Positions 1 through 9,402 are shown, counted from the stretch's first letter. The stretch: 27,248 nucleotides of DNA from Hymenopellis radicata (GCA_015501595.1 JADNRX010000666.1:1-27248), one strand, 5' to 3'. The notes: generated from the sequence alone by a model not told the origin. Translations and numbers: made by a program.

Positions 1-257
1 CTGGGCGCTGATCTCTTCTGATGTGTATGCAGACTGCCACGTGCACTCCGACACCAACCCCCGCCGTAGATCGACGAAAGAGGTCCCACCCAACACGACC
101 GTCCAACTTGCTCCGTGTAGCATGCGACGACATTTATCCGCCGGGCCTCTGGCTGTCCTTCTCGGCTCCACCCCGTCAATGAGTGCACGCAAACAATCCA
201 TCACATACAACTTGGGATGGCATGTGTGGGCGGCAAGCGAGAGCAGAAATATGCGCT

Positions 258-321
258 GTAAGTCGTTCAGGTTCTCTTCGTTTACTGGTCGTTCTGATCT
301 TGATTGCGGGCACTACTGCAG
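258..321 (+). other. Intron-like segment, left arm
   Basis: A GTAAGT...CTGCAG segment of 64 nt. Its flanks match the right arm closely, but the segment itself does not: the equivalent place in the right arm (6561 down to 6520) holds a 42 nt segment starting GTAGGT and ending TTACAG. Fast divergence bounded by GT and AG is what two copies of a transcribed, spliced unit would show. No open protein frame joins the flanks convincingly. Confidence 0.45.
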
Positions 322-875
322 ATGACAAACCACCAAAACACTCTTTTTTAAGTCTCAACTCTTTATGTTGTATGCTAACCTTTGGTAGAGCGCTATAAAC
401 TCACCAAAAGAACCCGCGCTTCACCCCACCACAGCCGTCCTCGTCTCCCACCCAAACCGTCCTCGTCATGCAGACACAACAATCTCATGCCCAGCATTAC
501 TCTTATTATGCTGTAACTAACATAGAGGAGACGCAGGACGGTTCCAAGGCCACAGCCCACTGAAAGGTGTGCTTGATCTTTCGTTATCATCGGAAATCGA
601 GGCTGATTGTCGGCGCGCAGGTAATCAACAGACTTTCCTTCCTCTTTCGCTCATCTTGTAAGAGAGTGAATGCGACTTTTGTCGTCGTCAACGCTTCCCG
701 GTGCTTGCTTTACCCCTTCGTAAGTCTCCACATTCCCATGTCGAGTTCTCTAGCTGACTAGCCTCTTCACAGGACACCCCGATTCAATGAAGTCGGCGTA
801 AGAGAGTGATCACGACCACAAAGCGTCGGCGTCAACGTATCAGCATAAACAACAGCTACACATTCTTGACCCTCA

Positions 876-930
876 GTACGTTTCCATCCTTATCGTTTCC
901 GCTCTGTAGCTAACCGCCTGCCCATCTTAG
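876..930 (+). other. Conserved intron-like segment, left arm
   Basis: A 55 nt segment with donor GTACGT, branch-like TAGCTAAC and acceptor CATCTTAG. The right arm has the same element, also 55 nt, at 6104 down to 6050 on the minus strand. It has every hallmark of a fungal spliceosomal intron. The flanking ORF in the left arm could be spliced through it, but a 5 nt length difference breaks that frame in the right arm, so the host transcript is probably non-coding or decayed. Confidence 0.5.
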
Positions 931-1369
931 TTTTTCGCCCAATGTGATGTTCGGCTGTGAGAGGGAAAGAGTTTTATCCAATATTGTATGTAGTTCCCGG
1001 GGGTATTCGTGCTCCCTTGTCGTGGGCCCCGGGCTTAAGGCTGTAGGCCGACCAAAAGCACGAATGTACGTACCGATTTCCTATGTAATCGAAGTGTTGT
1101 GGGATTTGGCATTTTTACAAAGATGCGTGCGTGATCGCGAACTAATAAAATTCCAAGAAGTTGAGCTCATTGTGGCGCTCACCGACAATCTCCAGCGATG
1201 GAGGCTGAGCACAAACGGTGACGAAATTATAACATTTGAATGATTGGGATGCAGGTATTGAGGCTCGCCACCTCGCATGTGTGAGGGTGAGACGAACATC
1301 ATTGAGACTACCGCCGACGCACAGATAATCAGGACGCAAAACGCAAAAACACTGTCTCCTTTCTACATA

Positions 1370-2757
1370 GGCAGCGCAAGCCACTAGGCTAGCCTGCCTC
1401 GGAATATTGGTGTGCGTTGTTCGACTCCAGCAGTTCAACGCGGATCAGTCATGATGGCAAAAAGGCAGAGTTGAAACGAGGATGAGCCGCGGTACGGTTC
1501 AGCCATGTTGCCTAAAAGCAAAGAGAACCCAATTCGCTCGTCTGCAATCCCCGGAGACAAGATAATCAAGACACCATGATGACTACTAGGGACAGCCGAC
1601 TCCACCTTGGACTGGGTAAAGAAACGCGCTATGATTTCTCGAGGGGCGATAACTTCTGACTGTGGCAAAAAAGTGGTCACATCCTATTCAATGATGCATT
1701 CGATTCTAATAATGCCACAGATGCAGGCTCAAACTGCTGTGCCTCGGAATGTCTCAGTGGGATCTGGCTAGACGAACTGACCATCGAACCGCAAAAGACG
1801 AAAGCAACTGTATGCCTCGGAATGCTCGTGGGAGTTGTCCCCCCTAGGAGGAATCAGGATCCGAGGCCATGACAAAGGAAAATGGGGCCAGTCCTCAAAC
1901 ACACGCTCCAATCCCCGAAGACAAGAAAACCGAGACGTATTCTGCCAATGTAGTCAACTCTTGAACTTGGTTTACAGGAACAGCCGACTCCACCTTGACG
2001 GAGGGACTCGAACCTGTGGCTTACAGAGGCCAAAAATTCCTTATTGCACCGCAACTAAGGTGAAAGTGGCTAGGCTAGACACCCTCGCAATGTTCGCGTG
2101 GCTTATTCAACTCCAGGCACTGGGATGATGCGGATCGACTAGGACAAAAGATGAATTACCGCAGGGTATTATAGGCTGATTATAGGTAACATGGCCTGTC
2201 GTAGTACGAGTTCAGCCATGTTGCCTGCCAGTGGAAGCAAAGAGATGCAACTCTTCTGTACCCAACCACTCGGCTTCAACTCGCCACATAACTGAGGAGC
2301 GTTAGAATCTGCTGGCCTACAAAAGATAAAACTCAACTGTGGCGGACGGTTTGTGAGAGAGGAAAACTTTTTTTTACAAAAAGACTCTGAAATTCACTGC
2401 GGCCATCGATAAGCGGTGTAAGCCACGTAGAGCATGCGGTGGATGTGACGAGCTAGACACGGACCAAACAAGATTAGGGCGAGATACTCAGATACTAGGC
2501 GACATGGCCTGTCGTGGCAGTCCGCGTTCAGCCATGTTGTCTGGAAACACCGAGCTCCACCACGGGAGACATCCCTGAATAAGTAGCATTAGAGTCTCGA
2601 TTCCAGCTGCCTATACAAGTAGATGAACCTACAACACAAGGTCACAATGGCGAATTGAACGTTCGTGGGCAGTGGGTGGAGGATTTCGTAAAAAGAATTG
2701 CCACGATGTGTCAGTTGCTATAAGCGGTGCAGGCCACTGGGCTAGACTGCCTCGAAG
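1370..2757 (-). repeat. Further tRNA-like heads in the left arm
   Basis: Mirror copies of the right-arm heads lie at about 1370-1407, 2411-2442 and 2732-2757, all on the minus strand. The copy at 2411-2442 is the most decayed. They are in the same order and relative spacing as in the right arm, so they were present before the inverted duplication. Confidence 0.45.
2000..2088 (-). repeat. tRNA-like SINE head, left arm
   Basis: On the minus strand this reads as an acceptor-like GCGAGGG, then an A-box region TAGCCTAG, and a perfect B-box GGTTCGAGTCC (2004-2014) followed by CCCTCCGT. It is the mirror copy of 4953-5040. The A-box here has lost its terminal GG, and the acceptor pairing is imperfect, so it is a tRNA-derived repeat and not a tRNA gene. 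Confidence 0.55.
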
Positions 2758-2849
2758 TAGAGTATGGTGCTTGGTTTGGACTCCGCAGACAAGACAAGAA
2801 CCCGCTTTCTGATCCACAGTGCACGATCAAACATTCGGCGACACGAGCG

Positions 2850-3111
2850 GTAAAACGCCTGGCGGAAGGAGGTCTTGAGAGTAACAAGAAGCTCAAGACA
2901 AGTCCGGGTCATCAGCCATCACGACGCAGAAGATGCTCTCGAGCAAAGTGTCAAAAAGCCCAAGTATGCCCAGCCACCAACACCTAAGTTACACCGACAA
3001 GGCGGTCATCTAGGTAGAACGCCGGACCTTCACCAGCGAAACCTAAAGGATCTCCGGGGAAGACGAAGCAAGCGTACTGACCCCGTTACAAGAAGCCAAG
3101 CTGGCTCGTAG
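2850..3111 (+). pseudogene. FunK1 kinase C-terminal tail relic, left arm
   Basis: Three frames together read like the tail of the intact FunK1 gene at 9512-12396. One frame gives KRLAEGGLESNKK (compare KRPAEATVDQESNKK), the next gives DAEDALEQSVKKPK (compare SAEDAVEKDSTKKLK), and a third gives SPAKPKGSPGKTKQA followed by a stop (compare GAKAKAPPGKTKQA). Frameshifts and the stop show that it is dead. Only the Lys-rich tail is present, with no kinase domain. DNA similarity to the neighbouring gene is modest, so it comes from a paralogue and not from a recent copy of that gene. Confidence 0.65.
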
Positions 3112-3157
3112 ATTTCCAAATCAACGTCATGTATTAACGCAATATATAATGTCCTGA

Positions 3158-4114
3158 TTACTGGTTCTTCTTATCTCCAGCACTGTAGCCCTTGGGCGCA
3201 TCCATACGAACGGGACTCTGAATGCTCGCGAGGGCGCTTATGCCAAAGTACAGAAGGGGCAACAAAACGAAAAGGACCACGAGAAGAGTGGTGATGAGGG
3301 CTGGAGTAAGTAGCTGGTAACGTGCAAGGATGCCGCCTTTCTTCGAAGCGGATGGGAAAACTGGAGGCTCGTCTTCTTCAGCCTGTCGTTTATGGTGAGG
3401 GAGTACGGATGAACTGAACAGAGTGAGTTGTGTCTCAAAGGGCATCGATTCCATGGCATCGGCAAGGAGTTGGTCTATACATGTATTAGAAAAGATAATG
3501 GTGGTGCAAATACGCGTACCATGATGGAGCATGCTGCCTTTGCGCGTATATCCCTCGTTGGTAAGGCCAGGAAGATTGATAACCACGACTGCCTTTTCGT
3601 TCTTGTCCAAAGACACACCGCTGATGCCAGGAGCAAAGGTTACGAGTCGGGAAGCGCACCGCTCCGAAATCATTTGCGCGAGGGCAACGAGATCCCCTGA
3701 CTGCTGGACTGGGACGTAGGGTCGCTGGTGCGATGATGCAGACGAGGTTAACGACCGGGAAATATGAGAGGTCGGGGGCAGAGAACGCAGGTCAGAGGCA
3801 TGCAGCTGAAAGACAACCTCAGCATTCGGCGCCAATACGGGGAGTAAAGTAATAACGCGCACCCCAGGCTGGTCAACGATAACGACGGCTTCATGGGAGC
3901 ATATGTCGTCGCTGAGTAGTATGCTCTCTAGGGCATGTCCTGTATGCGAAAGCTTGTCCAGGACGGTCGACCTGTGCGCTCCCTGTTAGCACAGCTCTTG
4001 TCGATACGTCGAGCACGGCGCCTACGTGTGAGTGGACCACGCCACAATGGGTATCGTATCCTTGAACGCGAGCACCGCCGGTAGCAGCGCCAGTAGAAGA
4101 GCAAATCTGGTCAT
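3158..4114 (-). CDS. BIG1: BIG1/Voa1-like (Ac45-family) ER membrane protein
   Basis: Four exons, 4114-4026, 3971-3863, 3805-3520 and 3474-3158, join in frame to 266 aa. Introns are 54, 57 and 45 nt, all GT-AG. The start gives a hydrophobic signal peptide followed by KDTIPIVAWSTH. Other family-like stretches are the SDDICSHEAVVIVDQPG block continuing into LHASDLR, a lumenal domain, one membrane span near the C-terminus (TPALITTLLVVLFVLLPLLY), and a short cytosolic end finishing KKNQ. Yeast BIG1 is an ER protein needed for normal beta-1,6-glucan in the wall, and its fold is related to Voa1/Ac45 of the V-ATPase; the role here is inferred. The 57 and 45 nt introns contain no in-frame stop, so unspliced forms would stay open. 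The gene appears intact although it sits in the loop of a 6.8 kb inverted repeat. Confidence 0.8.
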
Positions 4115-4194
4115 CGTCGGCAACGTTGAGGAGAAGGACAAGGGAAGGCGAACCGATCCAAACTGGGATGTCCGAATTGGGACGACCACGGCCC

Positions 4195-4400
4195 GTCACT
4201 GACGACCTTCTACTCCAAGAGACTGGGGAGCTGGACAGTGGAGTACGCTTAGGCTTTTTGACACTCTCCTTCTCGAGAGCATCTTCTACGCTGTGTTTCC
4301 CAGGTCGGAATGGCTGGGGACCCGGACTTGTCTCGAGCTTCTTGTTACTCTCAAGACCGCCTTCCGCCAGGCGTCGTGTCGCCGAATGGGTGTTTATTCT
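4195..4400 (-). pseudogene. FunK1 kinase C-terminal tail relic, right arm
   Basis: The minus-strand frame reads RRLAEGGLESNKK, then GKHSVEDALEKESVKKPKR and a short RRSSV stretch. This parallels the end of the intact FunK1 protein. It is less broken than the left-arm relic (one frame throughout) but stops earlier, near 4200. It lies directly upstream of the BIG1-like gene, so that gene's promoter must overlap the relic or the roughly 80 bp between them. Both relics point at the palindrome centre. Confidence 0.65.
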
Positions 4401-4484
4401 TGTGCTTATTTGCATGCACTGTGGATCCGAACGCGGGTTCTTGTCTTGTCTGCGGAACACGCCATACCAAGCACCATACTCTAC

Positions 4485-5590
4485 TCCGAGGCAGTCTAGC
4501 CCAGTGGCTTAGCAACTGGGACAGCGTGTTCTGGCAATTCTTTTTACAAAATCCTCCGCCCACTGCCCACGAACGTTCGGTTCGCCATTGTGATCTTGTG
4601 TTGTACGTTCATTGTATAGGAATCGAGATTCTAATGCTACTTATTCAGGCGGTGTTTCCAGACAACATGACTGAATGCGTGCTGCCACAACAGGCCATGC
4701 ATGAGTCGATTACTATCTCGCCTTAATCTTGTTTTGGCATCCGGGTCTGCGTCCAGCTCGTCACATCCACCGCGCCATGCTCTACGCCGCGGCGGTCTAG
4801 GCTAGTGGCTTGCACCGCTTAACGATGGCCGCAGTGTATTTCAGAGTCTTTTTGTAAAAAAAAAAGTTTTCCTCCCTCACAAACCGTCCGCCACAGTTGA
4901 GTTTTATCTTTTGTAGGCCAGCTGGAATCGATATTCTACGCTAAGCATTGCGAGGGTTTCTAGCCTAGCGGCTTTCACCTTAGTTGTGGTGCAATAATGA
5001 ATTTTTGGCCTCTGTAAGCCACAGGTTCGAGTCCCTCCGTTTTGGTTTACCACGTACGTCAAGGTGGAGTTGGCTGTTCCTGTAAACCAAGTTCAAGTTG
5101 ACTACATTGGCAGAATGCGTCTCGGTTTTCTGTGTGTTGAGGACTGGCCCCATTTTCTTTTGTCATGGCCTCGGATCCTCCTGGGGGGACAACTCCCACG
5201 AGCATTCCGAGGCATACAATTGCTTTCGTCTCTTGCGGCTCGATGGTCAGTTCGTCTAGCTAGATTCCACCAGGGACAGCCGACTCCACCTTAGACTGGG
5301 TAAAGAAACACGCTGTGATTTCTCGAGGGTGATAACTTACTGTGGCAAAAAAGTGGTCACGTCCCATTCAAATCATGTAATGCATAGATGCAGGCTCAAA
5401 CTGCTGAGCTGCGCTGCCTCGGAATGTCTCAGTTCATGTGTCTTGATTATCTTGTCTCCGGGGATTGCAGACGAGCGAATTGGGTTCTCTTTGCTTCTAG
5501 GCAACATGGCTGATCCGCGTTGAACTGCTTGAGTCGGACAACGCACACCAATATTCCGAGGCAGGCTAGCCTAGTGGCTTGCGCTGCTTA
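4485..5590 (+). repeat. Further tRNA-like heads in the right arm
   Basis: Three more segments share the consensus CCGAGGCAGTCTAGCCTAGTGGCTT: 4485-4520, 4787-4822 and 5555-5590. Each includes an A-box-like TAG-CC/GC-TAGTGGC. The sequences after the first two are alike: a GTGT/CGTG stretch, then TTTTTGTAAAA or TTTTTACAAAA, then TCCTCC/CCTCCC and a CCGCCCAC or CCGTCCGCC motif. This suggests a tandem series of units of roughly 150-600 bp. Only the head at 4953 has a clear B-box. Confidence 0.45.
4953..5040 (+). repeat. tRNA-like SINE head, right arm
   Basis: It begins GCGAGGG, has a consensus A-box TAGCCTAGCGG (4961-4971) and a perfect B-box GGTTCGAGTCC (5024-5034), and ends CCCTCCGT, which pairs partly with the start. 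The A-to-B spacing of about 52 nt is compatible with an internal RNA polymerase III promoter. The acceptor stem has mismatches and I see no clean anticodon arm, so I read it as a tRNA-derived SINE head rather than a working tRNA. Confidence 0.6.
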
Positions 5591-6049
5591 CTATGAGGAT
5601 TGAGTCTGGAACATGTTTTTGCGTTTTGCGTCCTGATTATCTGTGCGTTGGCGGTGGTCTCAATGATGTTCGTCTCACCCTCACACATGCGAGGTGGCGA
5701 GCCTCAATACCTGTATTCCAATCATTCAAATTTATCAAGTTCGTCACCTTTTGTGCTCGGCCTCCATCGCTGGAGATTGTCGGTGAGGCGGCCACAATGA
5801 CTCTGATCATGAGCTCAACTTTTTGGAATTTTATTAGTTCGCGATCACGCACGCATCTTTGTAAAAATGCCATATCCCATAACACTTCGATTACACAGGA
5901 AACCGGTATGTACATTCGCGCGTTTGGTCGGCCTACAGCCTTAAGCCCGGGGCCCACGACAAGGGAGCACGAAATCCCCCGGGAACTACATATACAATAT
6001 TGGATAACACTCTTTCCCTCTCCAGCCGAACATCGCATTGGGCGAAAAA

Positions 6050-6104
6050 CTAAGATGGGCAGGCGGTTAGCTACAGAGCGGAAACGATAAGGACGGAGAC
6101 GTAC
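6050..6104 (-). other. Conserved intron-like segment, right arm
   Basis: Mirror copy of the left-arm element at 876-930, with the same length, donor GTACGT, branch-like CTAAC and acceptor TTAG. Its preservation in both arms suggests that each arm once carried the same spliced transcription unit reading toward the centre of the palindrome. Confidence 0.5.
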
Positions 6105-6825
6105 TGAGGGTCGAGAATGTGTAGAACTGTTGTGGTTTATGCTGATGCGTTGACGCCGACACTTTGTGGTCGTGTTCACTCTCTTAGATCTAGACCGATT
6201 TCATTGAATTGGGGGAGTCCTGCGCGCCGACAGTCAGACTCTATTTCCGATGATAACGAAAATCAAGCACACCTTTCAAAGGGCCGTGGCCTTGGAACCG
6301 TCCTGCGTCTCCTCCATGTTAGTTACAGGATAATAAGAGAGATGCGGGGCATGAGATCGTTGTGTCTGCGTGACGAGGACGGTTGGGGTGGGAGACGAGG
6401 ACGGCTGTGGTGAGGCAAAGCGCGGGTTGTTTTGGTGAGTTTAGAGCGCTCTACTACCAAAGGTTAGCATACAATATGGAGAGTTGAGACTTAAAAAGAG
6501 TGTTTTGTTGGTCTGTCATCTGTAATCAGCATGAATCTCGAAAACGATGAGAGCAACCTACAGCGCATAGTTCCGCTCTCGCTTGCCGCCACACATGCCA
6601 TCCCGAAGTAAATTTTCATATGATGGGTTGTTGTGTGCACTCATTGACGGGGAGTTGAGCCGAGAAGGACAGCCAGAGGCCCGGCGGATAAATGTCGTCG
6701 CATGCTACACGGAGCAAGTTGGACGGTCGTGTTGGGTGGGACCTCTTTCGTCGATCTACGGCGGGGGGTTGGTGTCGGAGTGCACGTGGCAGTCTGCATA
6801 CACATCAGAAGAGATCAGCACCCAG

Positions 6826-8178
6826 ACGGGACGACGTACGGGCAGCAGCGTTTAATGAGCTCTGTGTTCCGAGTTAGGTCAGCGGGTGAACGAATGGAGG
6901 CAGATAAATGCGACGGACCGATGATGAGTACGGTGTGTGATGCGTGGTTAACGCGTTCTTCGTTGGGTTTAAGCCCAGAGGCCCACGACAAGGGGACGCG
7001 CGGACGATAATCGCCCTCCTCCGGGGATGGGTGGTGGCGCCACACTGTGACGCCAACCAGAGCGACGACGAGCGCCTGTGGAGTGCATAAAGAGGCAGAT
7101 GAGATGAGGGAACTGAAGAAAGGCAGACGCTAGCACCCACCCTTATATACCGCATAGCTCTTTTGTTCCCTCTGGGGATAAGCTGAGAATGGACAAAAGG
7201 CAGGAAGCGCTGTTGTCTTCGAGAAGAATGTATAGATGATGGTGGAGATAAGAACGGACGGAGTTCGGTTAGGCATCAGAGGCCTGGGTCAGCAGGAATG
7301 GCTGTTCCTGTGTGTTTTGTGGCGGGCGCGAATGTCGTCGGGAGAGAATAACCAGCTGGAAATCGTATCGTGGTAGCCTAAACGTGTAGACGACATCCTA
7401 GGCTTCCTTTCGAATTCATAATGGAGGTATTTCGGTCAACTTGGCCGTTTACATACCATTCAGCGTACATCCGCCTCCATTGCACATATATTCTTGTGTG
7501 GAATTGAATTCCCGCAAGAATGGACATTCAATATTCAACTCCGATGTCGGTCAAGAACCCCAGTCAACTGTCACGGAGATGGATCTGCGCGCCAGAGAAC
7601 AAGGATCCATTTCTGATCTTGATAGCACCGCAGGACCCACAACTACCGCATTCGACTGTTATTGTATTCGCGGGGAGATAACAGTGATTCATGTGGCGCA
7701 GAAAAGCCACGGTACAGTATTCCTGAACTTGGAACAAAAAGCTAAGCGCGCGGTTATGGAGCATTTTATTGTCTACCCAAAAACGGGCAAAGTTGGGAAT
7801 GATGAAGGCGCACCTTTGTGCCAGAATAGGTTTGAGAATGGGCCGCAGGTGTGGTCTGGGTAGCGCCGCATTTCCCATCGACTCCTGGTGACGGCACTGT
7901 TGCCGTTGGGAATTGGATTGTGGCGGGTACATCTGACTGGGCATTCCCATTTTTCTGCAAACGCGGGCAAAAGCGTCTGCTCAGAGTCCCGTTAAATGTA
8001 GCTAAATTAAAATCGTCATGGAAGAGAGAATACAAGCACGAGTGGATTGAAGCCAAGTTGTGAAGTTGCCTGTGGTTAAGGTTTGCTTGAGGTTTGCATG
8101 AGCACGCGCAATCGGGCCGCATCCAACCGGCACAGCCACCGCTCATCAATACTCTTCCGTTTACTGCCATCATCGACT
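6826..8178. other. No confident gene
   Basis: Several short overlapping ORFs occur, the longest 140 codons at 7441-7863 (plus) and a similar one on the other strand, but none has a recognisable motif or convincing splice structure. At 6960-6995 there is a minus-strand copy of a short motif (CCTTGTCGTGGGCC then GGGCTTAA) that also occurs inside both repeat arms. A TATA-like TTATATAC lies near 7142. The last part presumably holds the promoter of the KGD4-like gene. Confidence 0.5.
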
Positions 8179-8550
8179 ATGCACCCGTCTGCGCGTAGAG
8201 CGTACACCCCCCTCATTAAATTCATTGGAAAGAGAACATGGCCCTCCGGTATCGATAGTGCCTTCGACTGCCACTACTTGCTCATGCATATATCAGGTCC
8301 ATCCACACCACACGCTCATCCTGCTGGCGTGCCTCTCCCCGCTGGCTTCTCCAAATCCACGCCAGCACCCGGCCCTTCGAAGTCCTCTTCGGGACCCGCG
8401 ATATTTAGCGAATTCTGGGAAGCACCAAAACGGTTTTGGATGCGGGAGTTGAGCGCGGACGAGATGACTGCAATAGAGGTATATTTCGACTTTATAATTA
8501 TAAGTTAATCACTGACTTCCCTCAAGACTGGAGGCGCATCCAAATGGTAG
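8179..8550 (+). CDS. KGD4: KGD4/MRPS36-like subunit of 2-oxoglutarate dehydrogenase
   Basis: Two exons, 8179-8478 and 8527-8550, give 107 aa; the 48 nt intron runs GTATAT...CTGAC...CAAG. The N-terminus (RRAYTPLIKFIGKRTWP) matches the family start, in which a short mitochondrial leader runs into a Y-x-P-x-IKF-x-G motif. The C-terminus has IFSEFWEAPKRFW, then ELSADEMTAIE, and ends TGGASKW, close to the invariant SGGA-W ending. The tiny second exon supplies that ending. In yeast, Kgd4 tethers the E3 subunit to the E1-E2 core of the mitochondrial 2-oxoglutarate dehydrogenase complex. The start was chosen because the conserved motif begins a few residues after this Met; an ORF extension upstream lacks family similarity. 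Confidence 0.85.
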
Positions 8551-8780
8551 TGAATTTAGAGAAATAAGAATAATTATACAACGTCGTATCCTTCATGGAA
8601 CGGGAAGGCGGCGGGACCGCGTCAGATTTTCCAGCGCGCCAGAAACACAGAAGAAACACAGAGCGGGAGTGCCGGCCTGCACCTTGGTCTTGGAATGCAT
8701 TTACCGCGTGCACATGCCAGTGTCCCCAAATCGACGAACTTCACTGATCAGCGAAATATCTCTATCTGCTCAATTACATT

Positions 8781-9377
8781 GTGCAGTCAACGTTTGAAAC
8801 TCGGCGCAATCCCCACCTGTGGAATGCCTCTCGCTCCCTTGCGCGGCCCAATGCGACTCAAGGTTCGAACTCTGGAAAGCCACATAATACGCGTTACTTG
8901 GTTCCGAATCTTTTTCTGGGGGACCTGCTTGCTGATTTTTGGCCTCGTTGTGCTTCAGTACGGCGTGTACAGATACATCTTGTACGCTTCTCTTGTAACT
9001 TCTCGACTGATAAATGCGGGCCAGCTGCCTCGTAGATCTGACCCCTTCGCTAGATAACTACAACGTCTACGCGTCGGCCGCTAGTACGTTGAATCATAGT
9101 ATCTTCGCTTTTCTCTTACTGCAGTTGGAGCTCCGGTTAGCCCGTCCAGATTGCCCACGACTACTTCGACGACCGGTGGCTTCGTCCCAACTTCTTCGGA
9201 TGGGCAAGCTCTCAGGTGCATGAACGACAGCGTCCGTACTTGCAGTATCCAGCGGACTCGCGACAAAAGCCAAGTTCGGATGCGTTGATCTTAGCCAACC
9301 CATATCGATTCATGTTTCTCCAGTCACTTAATGCAAAGTTGATAAGACCTCCTCTTGATAGAACAACGTACATATAG
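8781..9377 (+). CDS. Unresolved small spliced gene
   Basis: The last part, about 9139-9377, is an open frame of 79 codons with coding-like composition: it begins near AHDYFDDRWLRPNFFGW, continues to LILANPYRFMFLQSLNAKL and ends DRTTYI. An in-frame TAG lies just before it, so it must be a 3' exon; possible acceptors are TTACTGCAG (ending 9123) or GTCCAG. Upstream frames between 8781 and 9080 are also open but I could not find one splice pattern that joins everything in phase. One upstream frame encodes a membrane-span-like stretch. I do not recognise the family. Confidence 0.3.
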
Positions 9378-9402
9378 ATAGATACATAGATACATAGAGA
9401 GC
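9369..9402 (+). repeat. Short GATA/GATACATA microsatellite
   Basis: A run of TAGATAGATACATAGATACATAGAGA lies just after the stop of the preceding ORF. It is a simple-sequence tract in the interval between two convergent genes. Confidence 0.6.

Larger units (their letters stand above)
1..3060 (+). repeat. Left arm of a giant inverted repeat
   Basis: Seen directly: this stretch is the reverse complement of 4200-6825. The first bases pair with the bases ending at 6825, and matching runs continue inward: 120-200 with 6640-6710, 420-620 with 6220-6420, 940-1240 with 5750-6040, 1980-2090 with 4950-5045, and 2640-2950 with 4290-4600. Identity is high but imperfect, with many substitutions and indels. 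The left arm has extra segments at 621-772 and about 2160-2310. The arm may start before the window. It carries tRNA-like heads on the minus strand and a FunK1 tail relic at its inner end. Small ORFs here are not conserved in frame between the arms, so I call no protein. Confidence 0.9.
4200..6825 (-). repeat. Right arm of the giant inverted repeat
   Basis: This is the reverse complement of the left arm. Its outer edge within view is 6825, which pairs with position 1; the true end could be further out because the left arm is cut by the window. It is shorter than the left arm because it lacks the counterparts of left-arm 621-772 and about 2160-2310. The inner edge lies in the FunK1 tail relic near 4200, less than 100 bp from the start codon of the loop gene. 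The divergence between arms argues for an old duplication rather than a recent assembly fold-back. Confidence 0.9.

Noticed and set aside
944..1243. A 99-codon ORF in the left arm and a related 180-codon ORF in the right arm (5637-6179)
   Set aside because: They share a core because the DNA is duplicated, but frames, ends and flanks differ, there is no domain, and the shared core includes a dispersed repeat motif. I treat them as chance frames in repeat DNA.
4126..4726. Overlapping plus-strand ORFs of 128 and 138 codons
   Set aside because: They are antisense to the FunK1 tail relic and repeat heads, with no protein-like motif.
4953..5040. A functional tRNA gene
   Set aside because: A and B boxes are good, but the acceptor stem has mismatches, no clean anticodon arm is visible, and related heads lack the B-box. 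A SINE-type repeat fits better.
1..6825. The palindrome as a simple assembly fold-back artefact
   Set aside because: Arms differ by many substitutions and by private indels of up to about 150 bp, which a fold-back of one molecule would not produce.
7441..7863. A 140-codon plus-strand ORF as a gene
   Set aside because: No motif and no splice partner, and an equally long antisense ORF overlaps it.
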